Source: Tieghemostelium lacteum
Lineage: Eukaryota > Evosea > Eumycetozoa > Dictyosteliales > Raperosteliaceae
Length of the DNA: 64,000 nt
Direction: 5' to 3'
Assembly: GCA_001606155.1 (NCBI GenBank)
Contig: LODT01000042.1
Coordinates: 395,758-459,757, forward strand
The position numbers and the translations under genes were made by a program. Shown here in pieces: positions 18,723-30,812 of this stretch (positions are counted from its first letter, which is position 1; the number at the start of each line of letters is the position of its first letter). The notes beneath the pieces are model-generated. The model saw only the letters and a list, made by a program, of their open reading frames with translations, was not told where the DNA came from and searched no databases.

Positions 18723-21700
18723 TTATATATCCATGAGGAATTGAATATCATCTTTTGAGAGATCAGTTTCTTTCTCTTTTAAAACATATTTAGGATCAGT
18801 AGCGTGTTCTTGATCAGAGGATAGAGATCTCTTTTTGTTCATTAAAGATACTTTTTCTTCAATAGTGTTTTTAATTAGGAAACGATGAACATATGATTCT
18901 TTATCTTGACCATATCTATGAACTCTTGATATTGCTTGAACTTCAATGGATGGATTTAGTACAGGTTCTACAATAAATACATGTGTAGCTTCAATAAGAT
19001 TCAAACCATTACTATTCTTTGTAATCAATAGTAGTAAGACATTAAGGTACTGATCTTTTCTGAATTGATTAATGGCATTTTGGAAACCAGCTTTACCACT
19101 CTTATCAGCTCTGATATGACTAACATTATTCTCAGTCAGACATCTAGAGATTAGTTCTAAAACATCGGACCATTGACTGAATATAATCACCTTTTCATAA
19201 GGTTTTGCACTTCTAATTTGCAATAGAGTTCCAACTACCGATTCAATCTTTGTACCATATGAACCTTTTACAATTGAAGGTGGAGCATTTTCTGGAATAC
19301 CAGTTTCACTTGATTGTCCACCAGCACTAACATTTTGTTTCTTTGTGTTAACATAAGAAATCTCTTCAATATTAACTCTAGTTCTACACATGGCACACTG
19401 TATTGTTTTTGCCAGCTTTCCAACAGTTTCAATCTGCCATTGAGTGCATGAATAACATTGTACATGTCCACAAGGTAATAATACAATATCATCTTCAAAG
19501 TTCTCTTTACATATTACACATGATTGTTCTTCTTCTTCTTCAGTACTCTTATTATTATTATTATCGTTATTTACATTATTTTCTTCAATATTATTATTAT
19601 TGTTCTTTTTGTTTATAGATTTTTGAACTGTTAATTTATGTAAATTTCTAAGATAATTTAATTGACCAAGAGAATTTTTATAAATTTCAAATCTATTTCT
19701 TTTTTCAGTTTCAAATCTTTTCATGAAAGGTTCAACTTCCATTTCTCTGAGTCTCATTAGTTCTTCCATTGGATCAAGTATTTCACCTTGATATCTAAGA
19801 CGAACTCTAACCACTGCTGAATCAGCAACATCAAAACTGTTTAGATAGTTTTTAGAAGATGCCCAGAGATCAGATGACAATTTAATTTCCTTTTTCATCA
19901 ATGTAAAGATCTTTAACATTTCCTCTCCATCCTTTACCAAATCACCTGTATCATATCTCTTGAGATAAGTTACCAATAGTTTCAATACTAATTCAACTTC
20001 AGAATCATTCATTGAAGTGGTATTAGTCATGGCATCTGTATGAGAGAATATATTTAAAATCTCTTGAGTTGTATCATTAATTCCAATATCTTCAGATTCC
20101 TCACCTATAATAGGTATAGATGAAATTGCATTTTGATTTCTATTACCACTTGTAGTACGACCAGTCTTTTTAGAAGTACTATTAAACAGTTTATCTTTAT
20201 ACAAAACCAATTGATCCATTGCTAAACAATGTTTACAAGTTGGACCTTTTCTGAATTTTCTGTCTCTACATGATTGACAATTTACAGATACATCCACATC
20301 AGCCTCTGAAAATGATTTGGCTAGAGGTTTTAGCAAATCTAAAAACTTTTTTCTGCTTGCAAATATATCCTCAACCAATTGAGTCATAACCATCAACAAT
20401 GTTGAAATGTTATTGAATTTGGATACTATAGAAAGTGATCTTTGTGGGCCTCTAAGTGATGGATTATCAAGCTCCCTATTTACCCTCATTACAAATGTCT
20501 CTTCTTTAAAGTTTTCACTTTCCATATCTTGAATCAAAACCAAAGCTCTTGTATACCATGGAATATCATCAGAATCAACCATCTTATCATAGTAAGTCTC
20601 TTGAAGTACCTTTTCCAACTTTTCATTAGTCTCAGTAAACTCCCTATCCCTCAGCTCCACATCAATTCTATTCTTTGCCAAATAGTTCTTTCTAACCTGA
20701 TCTGCTTGTTCTTGGTAGAGTTTATCTCTATCTGTTTTCATATCCTCTGGAATCTTACCAGTCTTTTCCAAGTCACTTAGATTATAGAGTACATGTAACT
20801 CATGGAACCAATCAGCTTTAAAGAGTGCTTGATTAGCCTCCATTAACTTCAATGCCTCTCTATAGAATGCCACAGATTCACCATACTCTTTTCTTATGAT
20901 TTTACCAGCTGCCAAACAATTCAAACAGTGAATAAGAATCTTTTGAGAGTTCTTTGCTTCTAAGGAAGCATTCTCAATTAACCTGTCTAATAACTGGTCC
21001 ATTGTCATAGTATTCTTTTGAATAGATCTAACACCTTTAGACCCAACTTGAGGATGTTGACATGTCTGTCTAAGTACCAATAATGGATGTAGAATCTTAC
21101 TAATTTCCTGTGATGTAATATGAGATCTTGAGAAATACTTATTAAATAGAATTCTAGCTTCTTGTGAACATTCATCAGCTTTCTTTCTATAATAGTGCTG
21201 TTCAACTGACGAAAATGTCAATAACTTGGTATCCTTATCATGTTGATTTGGAAGTGAAATCTCATCTTTAACCAAACTCTTTGAATTCCTATACATTATC
21301 GATTTAAATAGTTGGTTCGCATGTTGAATTCCAAGAGTATCACCAGCCAAATACTTATTCAATATAACATTAGTCCACCAGAACCTGTTATCGTATGGTT
21401 TAGCCTGAAGAAACTGAATTAAATGATGTAAATCATCTAAAGATCTTTGAATTGGTGTTCCAGTGACTATCCATCTAAATACTGACTTTAATTCCAATGC
21501 ATATCTCTTATATCTACTAGTAGAATTCTCCAGATACTGTGACTCGTCCAAACATACTCTCCACCATTTCACAGACAACAAAGGCGACTTTGGTGACGAA
21601 ATAGATCTTTCAAATCTCAATCTATAATTTTTAACATTTTCCAAACACTGAATCTCCTCGGACAAGGTATCATAAGTTGTCAATACAATTTCATATTTCC

Positions 21701-23531
21701 CAGCCAAGTCATATGGAGTAACACCAGCTTCCTTAAAGATACCAGTATACTCTTTAATATCAGATTCCTTTAAAGTTGTATGTTTCAGTATCTCTTCTTT
21801 CCACTGTTGAAAAATATGTGAAGGTGCCACAACCAATGTTGCCTTGGTACTAACCAAAGTCTCAGAATCCCAATATTTACTTTTCTCTTCCTCCGTCATT
21901 TCATGAATCACTCGCTTTGGTGGAGTAACTTGACAAAATGTACAGAAATAATAATCATTAGATGATTTATAATTCAAACCCACACACAAGATTGCTTGCC
22001 AACGATTACAATTATTACACTGAACCCAAGCTGTTCTCTTATTTTGTTTGGTATGTTCCTCTTCACTCTTTCCACATTTACAAGCTACGATATCTCCAGT
22101 CTCCTTACACACATATTCTATAGCAACTGGCACAGGTCGATTAGAAACCGGTTGAGAAGAAGGTATAGGTTTAGGAGCTTGAATAACCTGCGATTCTGGT
22201 ATAGGATTGGGATTCGATGCCATTAATGATAGAAATTCAACAGTTTTACCTAACCCAGGTTCATCAGTAAGCATTCCACCATAGACTTTAAAATCATCTG
22301 GTTTGTAATAGATAGGATCTTTAGATAGACCACCAGTGTATTCATTATAATAAAATTGATGATTACCAATTTTAACATGTCTCCAAAATGGATGAATTAC
22401 TAGTTTATCTTGACTATCTATTGAATCGTATAGATTTATATCTGGATTTCTTTCTCTATTCAACATCCAATTAGTTGCCTTTAACTGATATGGCTTTAAT
22501 TCTGATTTGATTTTACCTCTTAGACACTCTTCAGAGATCTCTTTAGCATCTTTATCTGGTAGAATGGCATTATAAATCATACTGACATCAAACTGGAATG
22601 TCTTTTCCTTTTCTTTTAATAGTTTATCTTCATTTTCATCCTCGCCATCAATTTCAATTGGTTTATCATCTTGGTCTTCATCTTCAACATCCTCTCCATC
22701 AACCACCATAGCATCACCATTATCTTTACCCTCTTTAGTAGAAGGTGGAACTGGAGACGATGGAATTGAATTAACCTGATCTAAACTAGTATTCAATATA
22801 GTTTGATCCAAATGATAACTATCATTTAGAGACTGCTCATCAGAATTACCACTCTCCATCACTTTCAGTAAATAATTAAATATGACTTTAAATGATTTTT
22901 CAGTATTTGTTTGAGACACTATACTTGGATCTTGAACTTTTTTATGAAATGACTTTGAATTTAGATACACTTGAATTGAAATCAATGCTGAATTTGCAGA
23001 TTTCTTTTCATAATCACTTAAATTCAATGGTATAAATACAAGATTAATTAAATCTTTAGAATGCAACACCAGTAAATTTCTAGAGACATTTAAAGGACAC
23101 AACATTTCACCTTTTGATAATATCTTTTGAGTTGATGAATAACAAGAACTGAAAAATATCTCAGTTGAATATTCTTGATAAAACTGTTTAGAATCTTCCT
23201 CAACATAGAAATAAAATGGTTCTCTGCCTATAAATATTAGATATCAAATATAGATTAATATTCAATTTCTATTCTCTCATAATCATTTTAAAATTTTTAC
23301 ATTTTTTAAATAACTGTAAATCACATTCAACAGTAATTTCACCAATTAAAATCAAATCACTATTTTGCGGTTGAGCACTATTAGTATTATCAATTGTAAA
23401 TTCCATTAAATTTCCAACTAAATATTTCTTTCCTCTTAAATGCCATTTACTTGTTTTTGATAGATTTTGATCAACCATAACTTGATCCTGCTCCTCCTCC
23501 CCATCTGAATCAACTGAAATAACCTCCATAC

Positions 23532-23597
<66 letters not shown>

Positions 23598-23958
23598 CAT
23601 TATTATTATTTTGATTTTGAATTAATTGATTATTAATGGCAGGACTAATATTAGAATCACTATTACTGCTATCAGATACAGCAATTGGACTAAAAATATT
23701 ATTTGGTGAGTCTGTAACTACAATTGGACTATTGTTGTTATTATTATTATTATTATTAATCTCTAGATGAGTATTATTTGAAATATCATTTTCAGATTTA
23801 TATCTCTTTTCAACAGCTGACCAATTTAATCTAGATATTTCTACATTTGATAATCTGTTTGGTTTTCTTTTTCTACGTTTAGTGTTGCTATTTTGATTGT
23901 TTCCTTCCAAATCGTTCAATAAATTATCAATATCGTCATCATTTTCTTTGTTATCCAT
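18723..23958 (-). CDS. shprh: SHPRH-type SNF2/RING E3 ubiquitin ligase (1720 aa)
   Basis: Two exons: 23301-23958 and 18723-23227. The 73-bp intron (GTAAAA...TATAG) splits a Cys codon; joined length 5163 nt. Exon 1 has the basic N-terminus and a motif like human SHPRH (LSNVEISRLNWSAVEKRY), then a long poly-Asn tract. Exon 2 contains the split SNF2 ATPase with Walker A-like DEPGLGKT (about residue 541) and a DESQ box (CLDESQYLEN). It also has a PHD-type cysteine cluster (CNNCNRWQ...CTFC), a C3HC4 RING (CVICKENF...CGHVQC...CAMC) and the helicase C-lobe (IFSQWSDVLELI, AISRVHRYGQ). Family knowledge: SHPRH and yeast Rad5-like proteins polyubiquitinate PCNA in DNA damage tolerance. Domain order is complete. 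Confidence 0.93.
23533..23610. repeat. ATT microsatellite inside SHPRH exon 1
   Basis: About 26 ATT units with one CAT interruption, read on the minus strand as AAT codons, giving an Asn run of about 26 residues with one Asp. It lies in a disordered N-terminal linker of the SHPRH protein. The tract keeps the reading frame. Its length is likely to vary between strains. Confidence 0.9.
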
Positions 23959-24696
23959 TGGGCAGTGTTTTGGAAAAATGAAATTTTTGAATTTTTTTTT
24001 AATTTAAGTTTTTTTAATTTACTATTTTGTGAAAATGTAACGTTATTATTCAAATTATTTTAAAAAAAATGAAAAGGACTTAAATTATTTAGTCTATTAT
24101 TTGAATTTAGTAGATTTGAGATTTTATTTTTAGGAAAAGCCAAAAAAAATGTGGATTTTGGGTGAGATGGGGTTTTAGAGTTTTTTTTTAAATTTTTTTT
24201 TTCACTTTGCACACAAACAGATATTTTTCTTATCTAGATAGAGGAGAGTAAAGATACAGAATAGAATAACCCTTTTATTTATTATTTATTTATTTGTTCA
24301 ATTCTATTGTTTTATCAGTACACAGTAGATTATTAGAAATTTTTGATTAAATTTTTCATTCAGTTGATTTCAAATTAACCACATTCACCCACTCCTAACA
24401 AATCAAAAAAACACCCACACACCCAACTTCAATCAAACTCACAGTTTAAAATCTTTTTTTTTCAAAATTTGTAGTGGTAATAACTCATTTCTTTATTTCC
24501 TATAATCAATCCCTCATTACCGTTTCATCTCCTAAAATTTTCAAACAAAAAGGGACAGACAACAAAACTAAAAAAAAAAAAAATAATAATAATAGAAATC
24601 AATTTACTTTAAAACCATTAGTAATAACAACAAATCAGACAATACAGTAATATTATAATAATTTGGGCTGAAAGAGAGAGAGAAATAGAAAAGTAA
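23959..24696. promoter_or_regulatory. Divergent promoter region between SHPRH and the ELMO gene
   Basis: A 738-bp AT-rich head-to-head spacer with several T- and A-runs, a C/A-rich block around 24.37-24.45 kb and a purine-rich leader (GAGAGAGAGAA) just before the ELMO ATG. I see no coding frame or RNA gene. Both flanking genes presumably start here, with a long leader for the ELMO gene. Confidence 0.5.
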
Positions 24697-27600
24697 ATGA
24701 AAATTCAAATTTACAATAATTCAGGGGAGGAGTTCTCCTATGATTTCAAATCGGACATTTCATTTAGTTCTCACATTAAAAATCTCTATGAGAATTTGGT
24801 ACTCCATTCCGACCAGATAAAGAAACTACTCACCAGTCAGTGGGGTGGAGATGTAGACATTTCATCACACTACTCTATACAAGAGTCACAGTCAGCACAA
24901 TGGATAGAGAGTTCCAACGACTCACTAATAAGTCAAGAGAACACATTGTACTTTAAATTGAAACCATTGAATGTCTATATTCAAACTGTTGAAAAGTATC
25001 TAAATATTGTCAGTAGTAACAGTTCAGCTACACCATCATCACCTGCCCCCAAAGCATTTATAGAGAACCAAATTCACAGTACAGTACAAAATACACAGTC
25101 TACCCAGTTACTTAATAATGCTATTGATAGACTACATGTCCACATTACACTATTAATGTATGAAGATAAGAATAACCTCTATTTCAGCAGCAGTGTAATC
25201 AAGAGACTCATTAATATTGTATTTTTAGCACCATCTATAAACTCATTGAATCTATTGGTTTTCTTTTTATCTCATTCTAATAATAACAATCAGAATAATG
25301 TAAATGAATATAGTAGTACTAGTACACAAGCTATAAAGAAGAATACCGGTGATTCAGTATTACCAATACCACAACCAAAGTCACCTAGAAGTAATAACAA
25401 TAATAATAGTAAACCTAAACTATCAGAGACAACTACTGGAAGTTATCTATTATCAGGAAATCAACAAAATGAGTCTATAAGTTTATTTACATTGGTTGAG
25501 ACATCGATTAGGGAACTTTCAAAAGAACATAACAAGAACTTTTATTTGCATTTGTTGGATGAACATCCTCAAGCACAAAGTCAACCATTGGTATTGTTAG
25601 CTCAGAGTACTCAAATGCCTATTAGCACAAGTTGCAAGATTGAAGTTTTAAAGGTTATTAATAACATGTATAGACTGTCACCTAACCCTGTTGTCTATGC
25701 AACTAGACTGCATCAAGAAGGTGTATTCAAGAGAATTATAACTCTGAGAGAACGTGATTTGAAACTCTTTCAACATCCACAGTACCAGGTACTGAGAGGT
25801 AACCTCATGAAGGAACTCCATCATCAGAGACTGCAACAAATCAATCCTGATAAATTACAACATCAGATTCTGTTGGTTGATTTATGGAATTCTGCAATTC
25901 CAAATACACCATATGGAGGTACACATTCATCTCATTGGCTTTCACTAGGTTTCAGAGGTCCCAATCCAATTGAGGATTTTAAAGTAACTGGTATTCTAGC
26001 ACTTAGAAATCTAGCATACTTTGCCAAACACTATCTTAAACCATTTCAACATATTCTAATGACACAAACTAAAAGAGAAGATTTATCATCAAAATCCTCT
26101 TTGATTATAAGTAATGGTGAACCTATTTCTGATAGTAATGATAGTACTACTCAACCAACTAATGAGGATAATAATAATAATAGCAATAATAACAATGGAA
26201 AGAGTAGATCATATCCATTGGCAGCAGCATGTATTTCATTGACTTATACATTATCAAATATATTTAGAATTGGTAGAGAAACAACACCAGATGCCACATT
26301 ATGGGATATTGCATTTTGTGATCCAAACTGGTTTGATGAATGCTTTGTTACAACTGTTCATTTATTTGAATCACTATGGCATTCTGAAGCACATTCCTAT
26401 TCTGATTTCCCACAAGTAATTTCACATTCAAGGTTAGTACTATTCAGGAAAATTTAATTCAAAACATTGAAATATTTACTAATTTTATTTATAATTATTT
26501 ATTTAGACAAATTATTGAAAAGGTGTGTTCAGATTTACCAAAATCTGTTCAAGAATTTAAAGATAAATTAGATGGTATTTTGGAAAAGAAAATACCATTG
26601 GATTTTGAAGTTTCAAATGAATTGATGGCAAGATATCATCAATTGCAACCTAGTAATACTACTAAGAGACATATTCATAAAATATTTGGTGAGAGAATTG
26701 ATGTTGATATTGTTCAACCTCAAGATACAACAGATGGAGTTTTAAAAACTTCACCATCTCAAGAAGAGGAATTGGAACAAGGTTCCACAACTAAACCAAA
26801 GAGATCATCATCACTAAAGATTGATATACCTAATAGTAATAATAACATGTCAAATGAAATTGGTGATGGTCCTATTTCACCTACCAATTTCTCATACAAG
26901 AGATTAATCAAGTTCTTTGGAGAACGTGTAAATTCTAGATCAGTACAATTTGCACCTCAACCTAGTAATGTAAAATCATATAAATTGAAAAACTTTTTTG
27001 GAGAAAGTGCTGTAATATTAAATCAAAATGATCAGAGTAAAGATGATACCAATAATGGTACACAGGAGGTTAGTAATGGTCAACCAGTGGAAGAGGAAGA
27101 AGAGGATGAAGATGTTCATTTACCAATGACTGAGAGATCACATAGATTACATGTGTTCTTTGGTGAATGGTTTGATACTGAACAAGTAGAGTATAATGAA
27201 AAGATTAGATTCTCAACTAGTCCTGAACAGACTCCACCTACAAGTCCAACTCTAGGTCACCAACCTGAACACACAAGATTACATAAACTAAACAAATTCT
27301 TTGGTGAACGTGTGAATATACCAATTAGTAAATCAAAGATTGTAGGTGAAGGTGGTGGCGGTGGAATATTCCCAATGGATGACATGGATGATAGTAATGC
27401 AAGTGCTCCACAACTACACCATTACAATAGTACTGAAAATCAAGCTAGATCACCTGAGGAAGCACGTTCTGATTTCAAAGCTCAAAAACTTTTAGGTGAG
27501 AGATTAGATATCAAAAAAGAAAAGGAATCACTACAATTTGCACCACAGCCTAGTCATATTAGAGAGTATAAATTACATAAACTCTTTGGTGAAATGATCC

Positions 27601-28883
27601 CATCTTCAAAGACACAGCAAAAGGGTGGAAGTACTGGATCATCATCTGGTCCATGGAAGAAAGGTAGCATTAAAGTATCCAATAGCAATGCATCTACTAT
27701 AATGAGTAGTAAATCAACATTTTATCAACAACCTATTGTTACAGGTTCTGTAACTGCACCTACATCACCACGTGATAATGACTTGTACAATATCTCTCTA
27801 AAATCAACAGATCAACAAATTTCAAGTATAAGTGTACCAGTTTCACCAACTACTGTCTATCCAGTAAGTCAATCACTTCCAACATCACCTAGATTATCAT
27901 CTGGTGAGTTGGTAAGTCCAAAATCAAGTTCGCCACATCAACTTTTAATGCCACAGACTCTTACTGATACCTTCGGAGTTTTGAAAGATGCATCATTAGA
28001 TACTAATCTACCAAACTCAATTAGATCAAGTACCCACAGTGATAGCCATCAATCAACATGTACTACTACAACCACTAATACCACTGTTGGAATTGAACAA
28101 TTTGTCAGTACTTTAACTACTCAATTTGGTGAGGATGATGAAGAGGACGAGGAAGAAGAAGATGAAGAGGAATCACCAAAAATCAAAACACTACGTTCTC
28201 CAACCAATAAAGGTGGTAAAGAAATTGGAAAAAAGAGATTACAGGTATTCTTTGGTGAGAGATTTGATGTAGAAGATGCTGGATATCACAGTAGACTCTC
28301 TGGTACATTCTCCAATTCACCACCTACAACCTCAACATCATTACCAATTCAACCTGAAACTGTAAAATTCTTTAAACTCAAGAAATTCTTTGGAAAATCA
28401 CCAGATACTGAAACTGATTCTCTCAATTCCAGTGGTGACAGTCACTTTAAAAAGAGTATTTCAGAGGATGATGATCTACTAGTGGATCCTGATAATGTAG
28501 ATAGTGTCCGTGGTAGTGGTGGTAGTATCAAAAAGACAATTGCAAATTTAAATACTCATACTTTATCGTCTTCTCTAACCAGTCCCAGAAAAAATAGCAA
28601 CAAATTGAGAAGAGATTTCAAACCACAAAAAATCTTGGGTGAAAGAATTGATATACAAAAAGAAAAAGATTATTCAAGTTTCAAAGATCAGCCATCAACA
28701 GTCAAAGTGGATAAACTCATTGGTTTATTTGGTGAAAAAGTTTCTTTTAATTTGAAAAGACGTGATTCTTCACCTACTCTAATGAGTACAAAATCAAAAT
28801 CAATGTTTAATCTAAAAGAACCTCTTGTCTCTAGTTTGAGCAGTAGTAGTAGCAGTAATAACAACAGTAACATTTCAAAATAA
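24697..28883 (+). CDS. ELMO-domain protein with an array of FFGE motifs (1370 aa)
   Basis: Two exons, 24697-26432 and 26507-28883, with a 74-bp intron (GTTAGT...TTTAG). The join gives ISHSRQIIEKVCSDLP inside the ELMO domain. The N-terminal 370 residues are helical and interrupted by Asn/Ser tracts. The ELMO domain (about residues 400-630) has the hallmark W-LGF-G-P--DF---G-LALRNL-YFA pattern. From residue 638 to 1322 the disordered tail carries 11 motifs of the form [L/I]xx[F/L]FGE(R), mostly in pairs (positions near 638, 715/742, 796/843, 907/938, 1160/1206, 1288/1319). Family knowledge: ELMO proteins pair with DOCK/Zizimin exchange factors to activate Rac in motility and phagocytosis. The role of the FFGE array is unknown to me. 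Confidence 0.88.
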
Positions 28884-28955
28884 TATCGTATTATATATAT
28901 AAATAAATATTTATAACACCTCTCTCCTATAAAAAAAAGAATGCTTTGTTTATTT

Positions 28956-29933
28956 TTAATCTGAGGTATCCTCTTCAGAGTCATCAGAATCCAAATCATC
29001 ATCTTTAAATTGTGATTCTAAAAGTGCAGGATAAATCATTTTCATTTGACCTAATCTACAAATATAAATATAATGTGTATTGGAAGACTTGGGTATCTCA
29101 CCAGGCTCCAATATTATCTTTTTCATTAAAGTTTGAATTGACATCTTATTTTAATAAATAACAACATTAATTAATATACATCAACCAATTTGAATATTTT
29201 GAAAATTTTGAAATATATTTACCTCCCAATTGCAAAACTCTATATAATAAGTTCTATCTTTTGGTCTTCCGTATGAAATCATAATATACACACCACCAGG
29301 TTTTAGAATTCTATAGATCTCTCTACACATTTTAATTGCATTCATTTGTGAGTTATCACCACACTATTGTGAATATTTGTAAGTTTGATAGATTTTAAGT
29401 AAATTTGTTGTTTTAGTAAGAAGTTGTTCATTTAATAGATTAAATGCTCTTTATAAAATTATTAAATTAGGGAAGGAATAGTCAAGAGAGAGAGTTGTAT
29501 ACTAACCATAATAGTATCAAAAGTTCCTTTATCTATAACAGCATCAAATTGACTATCTTTATAATCAGTTTGTAAAATATTTTGAACTTCATATGTCAAT
29601 GCTTTATTCGATGAAAATCTTTCTTTACATTGTTCAATAACAACACTAGAAATATCACAATTCAGTATAGTTTTATATCCATCATTAGCCATATCTTCGG
29701 ATAATACTGTTATTATAGATTAATTAGTATCATAACCCTAAACAATATAAAATTAACAACCTACATGAATTACCACAACCAACCATCAATATATTATCTG
29801 TATGTGTAGTTTGTTCATTAATTATTGTTTTTAGTCCTTCATATGATTGATACCAATCAAATGATTCAGGATTATTTATATATCTATTATCCCAATACAT
29901 AGCACCACCTCCATATTTATCTTCAATCGACAT
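28956..29933 (-). CDS. METTL13/EEF1AKMT4-like methyltransferase (232 aa)
   Basis: Four exons, 29765-29933, 29507-29706, 29223-29363 and 28956-29144, total 699 nt; introns are 58, 143 and 78 bp. The joined protein starts MSIEDKYGGGAMYWDNRY. It has FDWYQSYEGL, the SAM-binding motif I ILMVGCGNS-LLSEDM (completed by the first splice), CDISSVVIEQ, DAVIDKGTFDTIM, LKPGGVYIMISYGRP and an acidic tail. This is the pattern of the YWDxRY class of seven-beta-strand methyltransferases that includes EEF1AKMT4 and METTL13, which modify lysines or the N-terminus of elongation factor 1A. The exact substrate here is inferred. The intron phases agree at all three joins. Confidence 0.87.
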
Positions 29934-29967
29934 TGTTGTCTCTTCACAAATTGTGTTTAATTTACTT

Positions 29968-29991
29968 AAAAAAAAAAAAAAAAAAAAAAAA
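29968..29991. repeat. Poly-A run (24 A)
   Basis: An uninterrupted run of 24 A between the methyltransferase start (29933) and the stop of the next minus-strand gene (30025). It is one of many homopolymers in the spacers of this genome and among the longest in the window. It is a likely place for sequencing or assembly length errors. Confidence 0.85.
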
Positions 29992-30024
29992 TCTAAATTT
30001 AATTTACTTAAATTTCAAATCAAA

Positions 30025-30534
30025 TTATTTATTATAATTATTATTGTTATTGTTCAAATTTAAATTTGATTTTTGAATTTCTGTGTCTAATGAATTTAAA
30101 ATTGATTGTATTTTCATTTTTTTAATTTTTTTTATATTTTGATCAAGATTAGCTTTCGGATCTGATACATTAGTTGTGGTGTTTGATATCGGAGTAGGAT
30201 AAACACCATTTATAGGTATTCTTTTTGGTTTTTTCACAGTTTTATTTGGAAGACATTCATTTTTTAATTTTTCTTCTCTTTCGATATACTGATCAAAACT
30301 AAAGGTAAACAATTGTTTATTGTATTGATAAGGAAATAGATTTGCCAAATTGGATTCAAACTTTGGTCTAATGTATGTAGTATTCAATTTTTTGTATCTA
30401 AAAGTCCTCATTAAATCGCTTTGTTTTGGATTATTCATATTACTATTTAATAATGTTGAATGTTTATATTTTACTGAGTATTGTTCTTGAAATTTATCGT
30501 CTTTTTTACCATTATTATTATTCCTGTTCATCAT
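30025..30534 (-). CDS. Unknown Asn/Lys-rich protein (169 aa)
   Basis: Single exon, ATG at 30532-30534, stop at 30025. It has a polar basic N-terminus (MMNRNNNNGKKDDKF), a central more conserved-looking block (MRTFRYKKLNTTYIRPKFESNLANLFPYQYNKQLFTFSFDQY) and a C-terminus ending in poly-Asn. No membrane segment or motif is recognised. The central block and codon use argue that it is real. It follows the same strand as the methyltransferase, with only about 90 bp between them. Confidence 0.6.
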   Translation of the reverse strand: MMNRNNNNGKKDDKFQEQYSVKYKHSTLLNSNMNNPKQSDLMRTFRYKKLNTTYIRPKFESNLANLFPYQYNKQLFTFSFDQYIEREEKLKNECLPNKTVKKPKRIPINGVYPTPISNTTTNVSDPKANLDQNIKKIKKMKIQSILNSLDTEIQKSNLNLNNNNNNYNK

Positions 30535-30812
30535 TAGTTAATTATTTTATAATTAAATAATCTAATATAAAAAAATATAATTAAATATTAAAATTAAAAG
30601 AGTAAATATGAAGATTAGATTAGTTTTAAAAAGATATAGATTTGTTTTAAAAACAAGATTTTATTATTTTTTTCATCATTGGTATTTTGGGGTGGGTGTG
30701 AAGAGGGTGAATGTGGTAGTGGGGTGGTAGTGGGGTGGTTGTGGGTTTGGATATTGTGATGTTTGTTTTTTTGCAGAACAACAATGAAAATTGGGGGAGG
30801 TGAGTAATTTGC

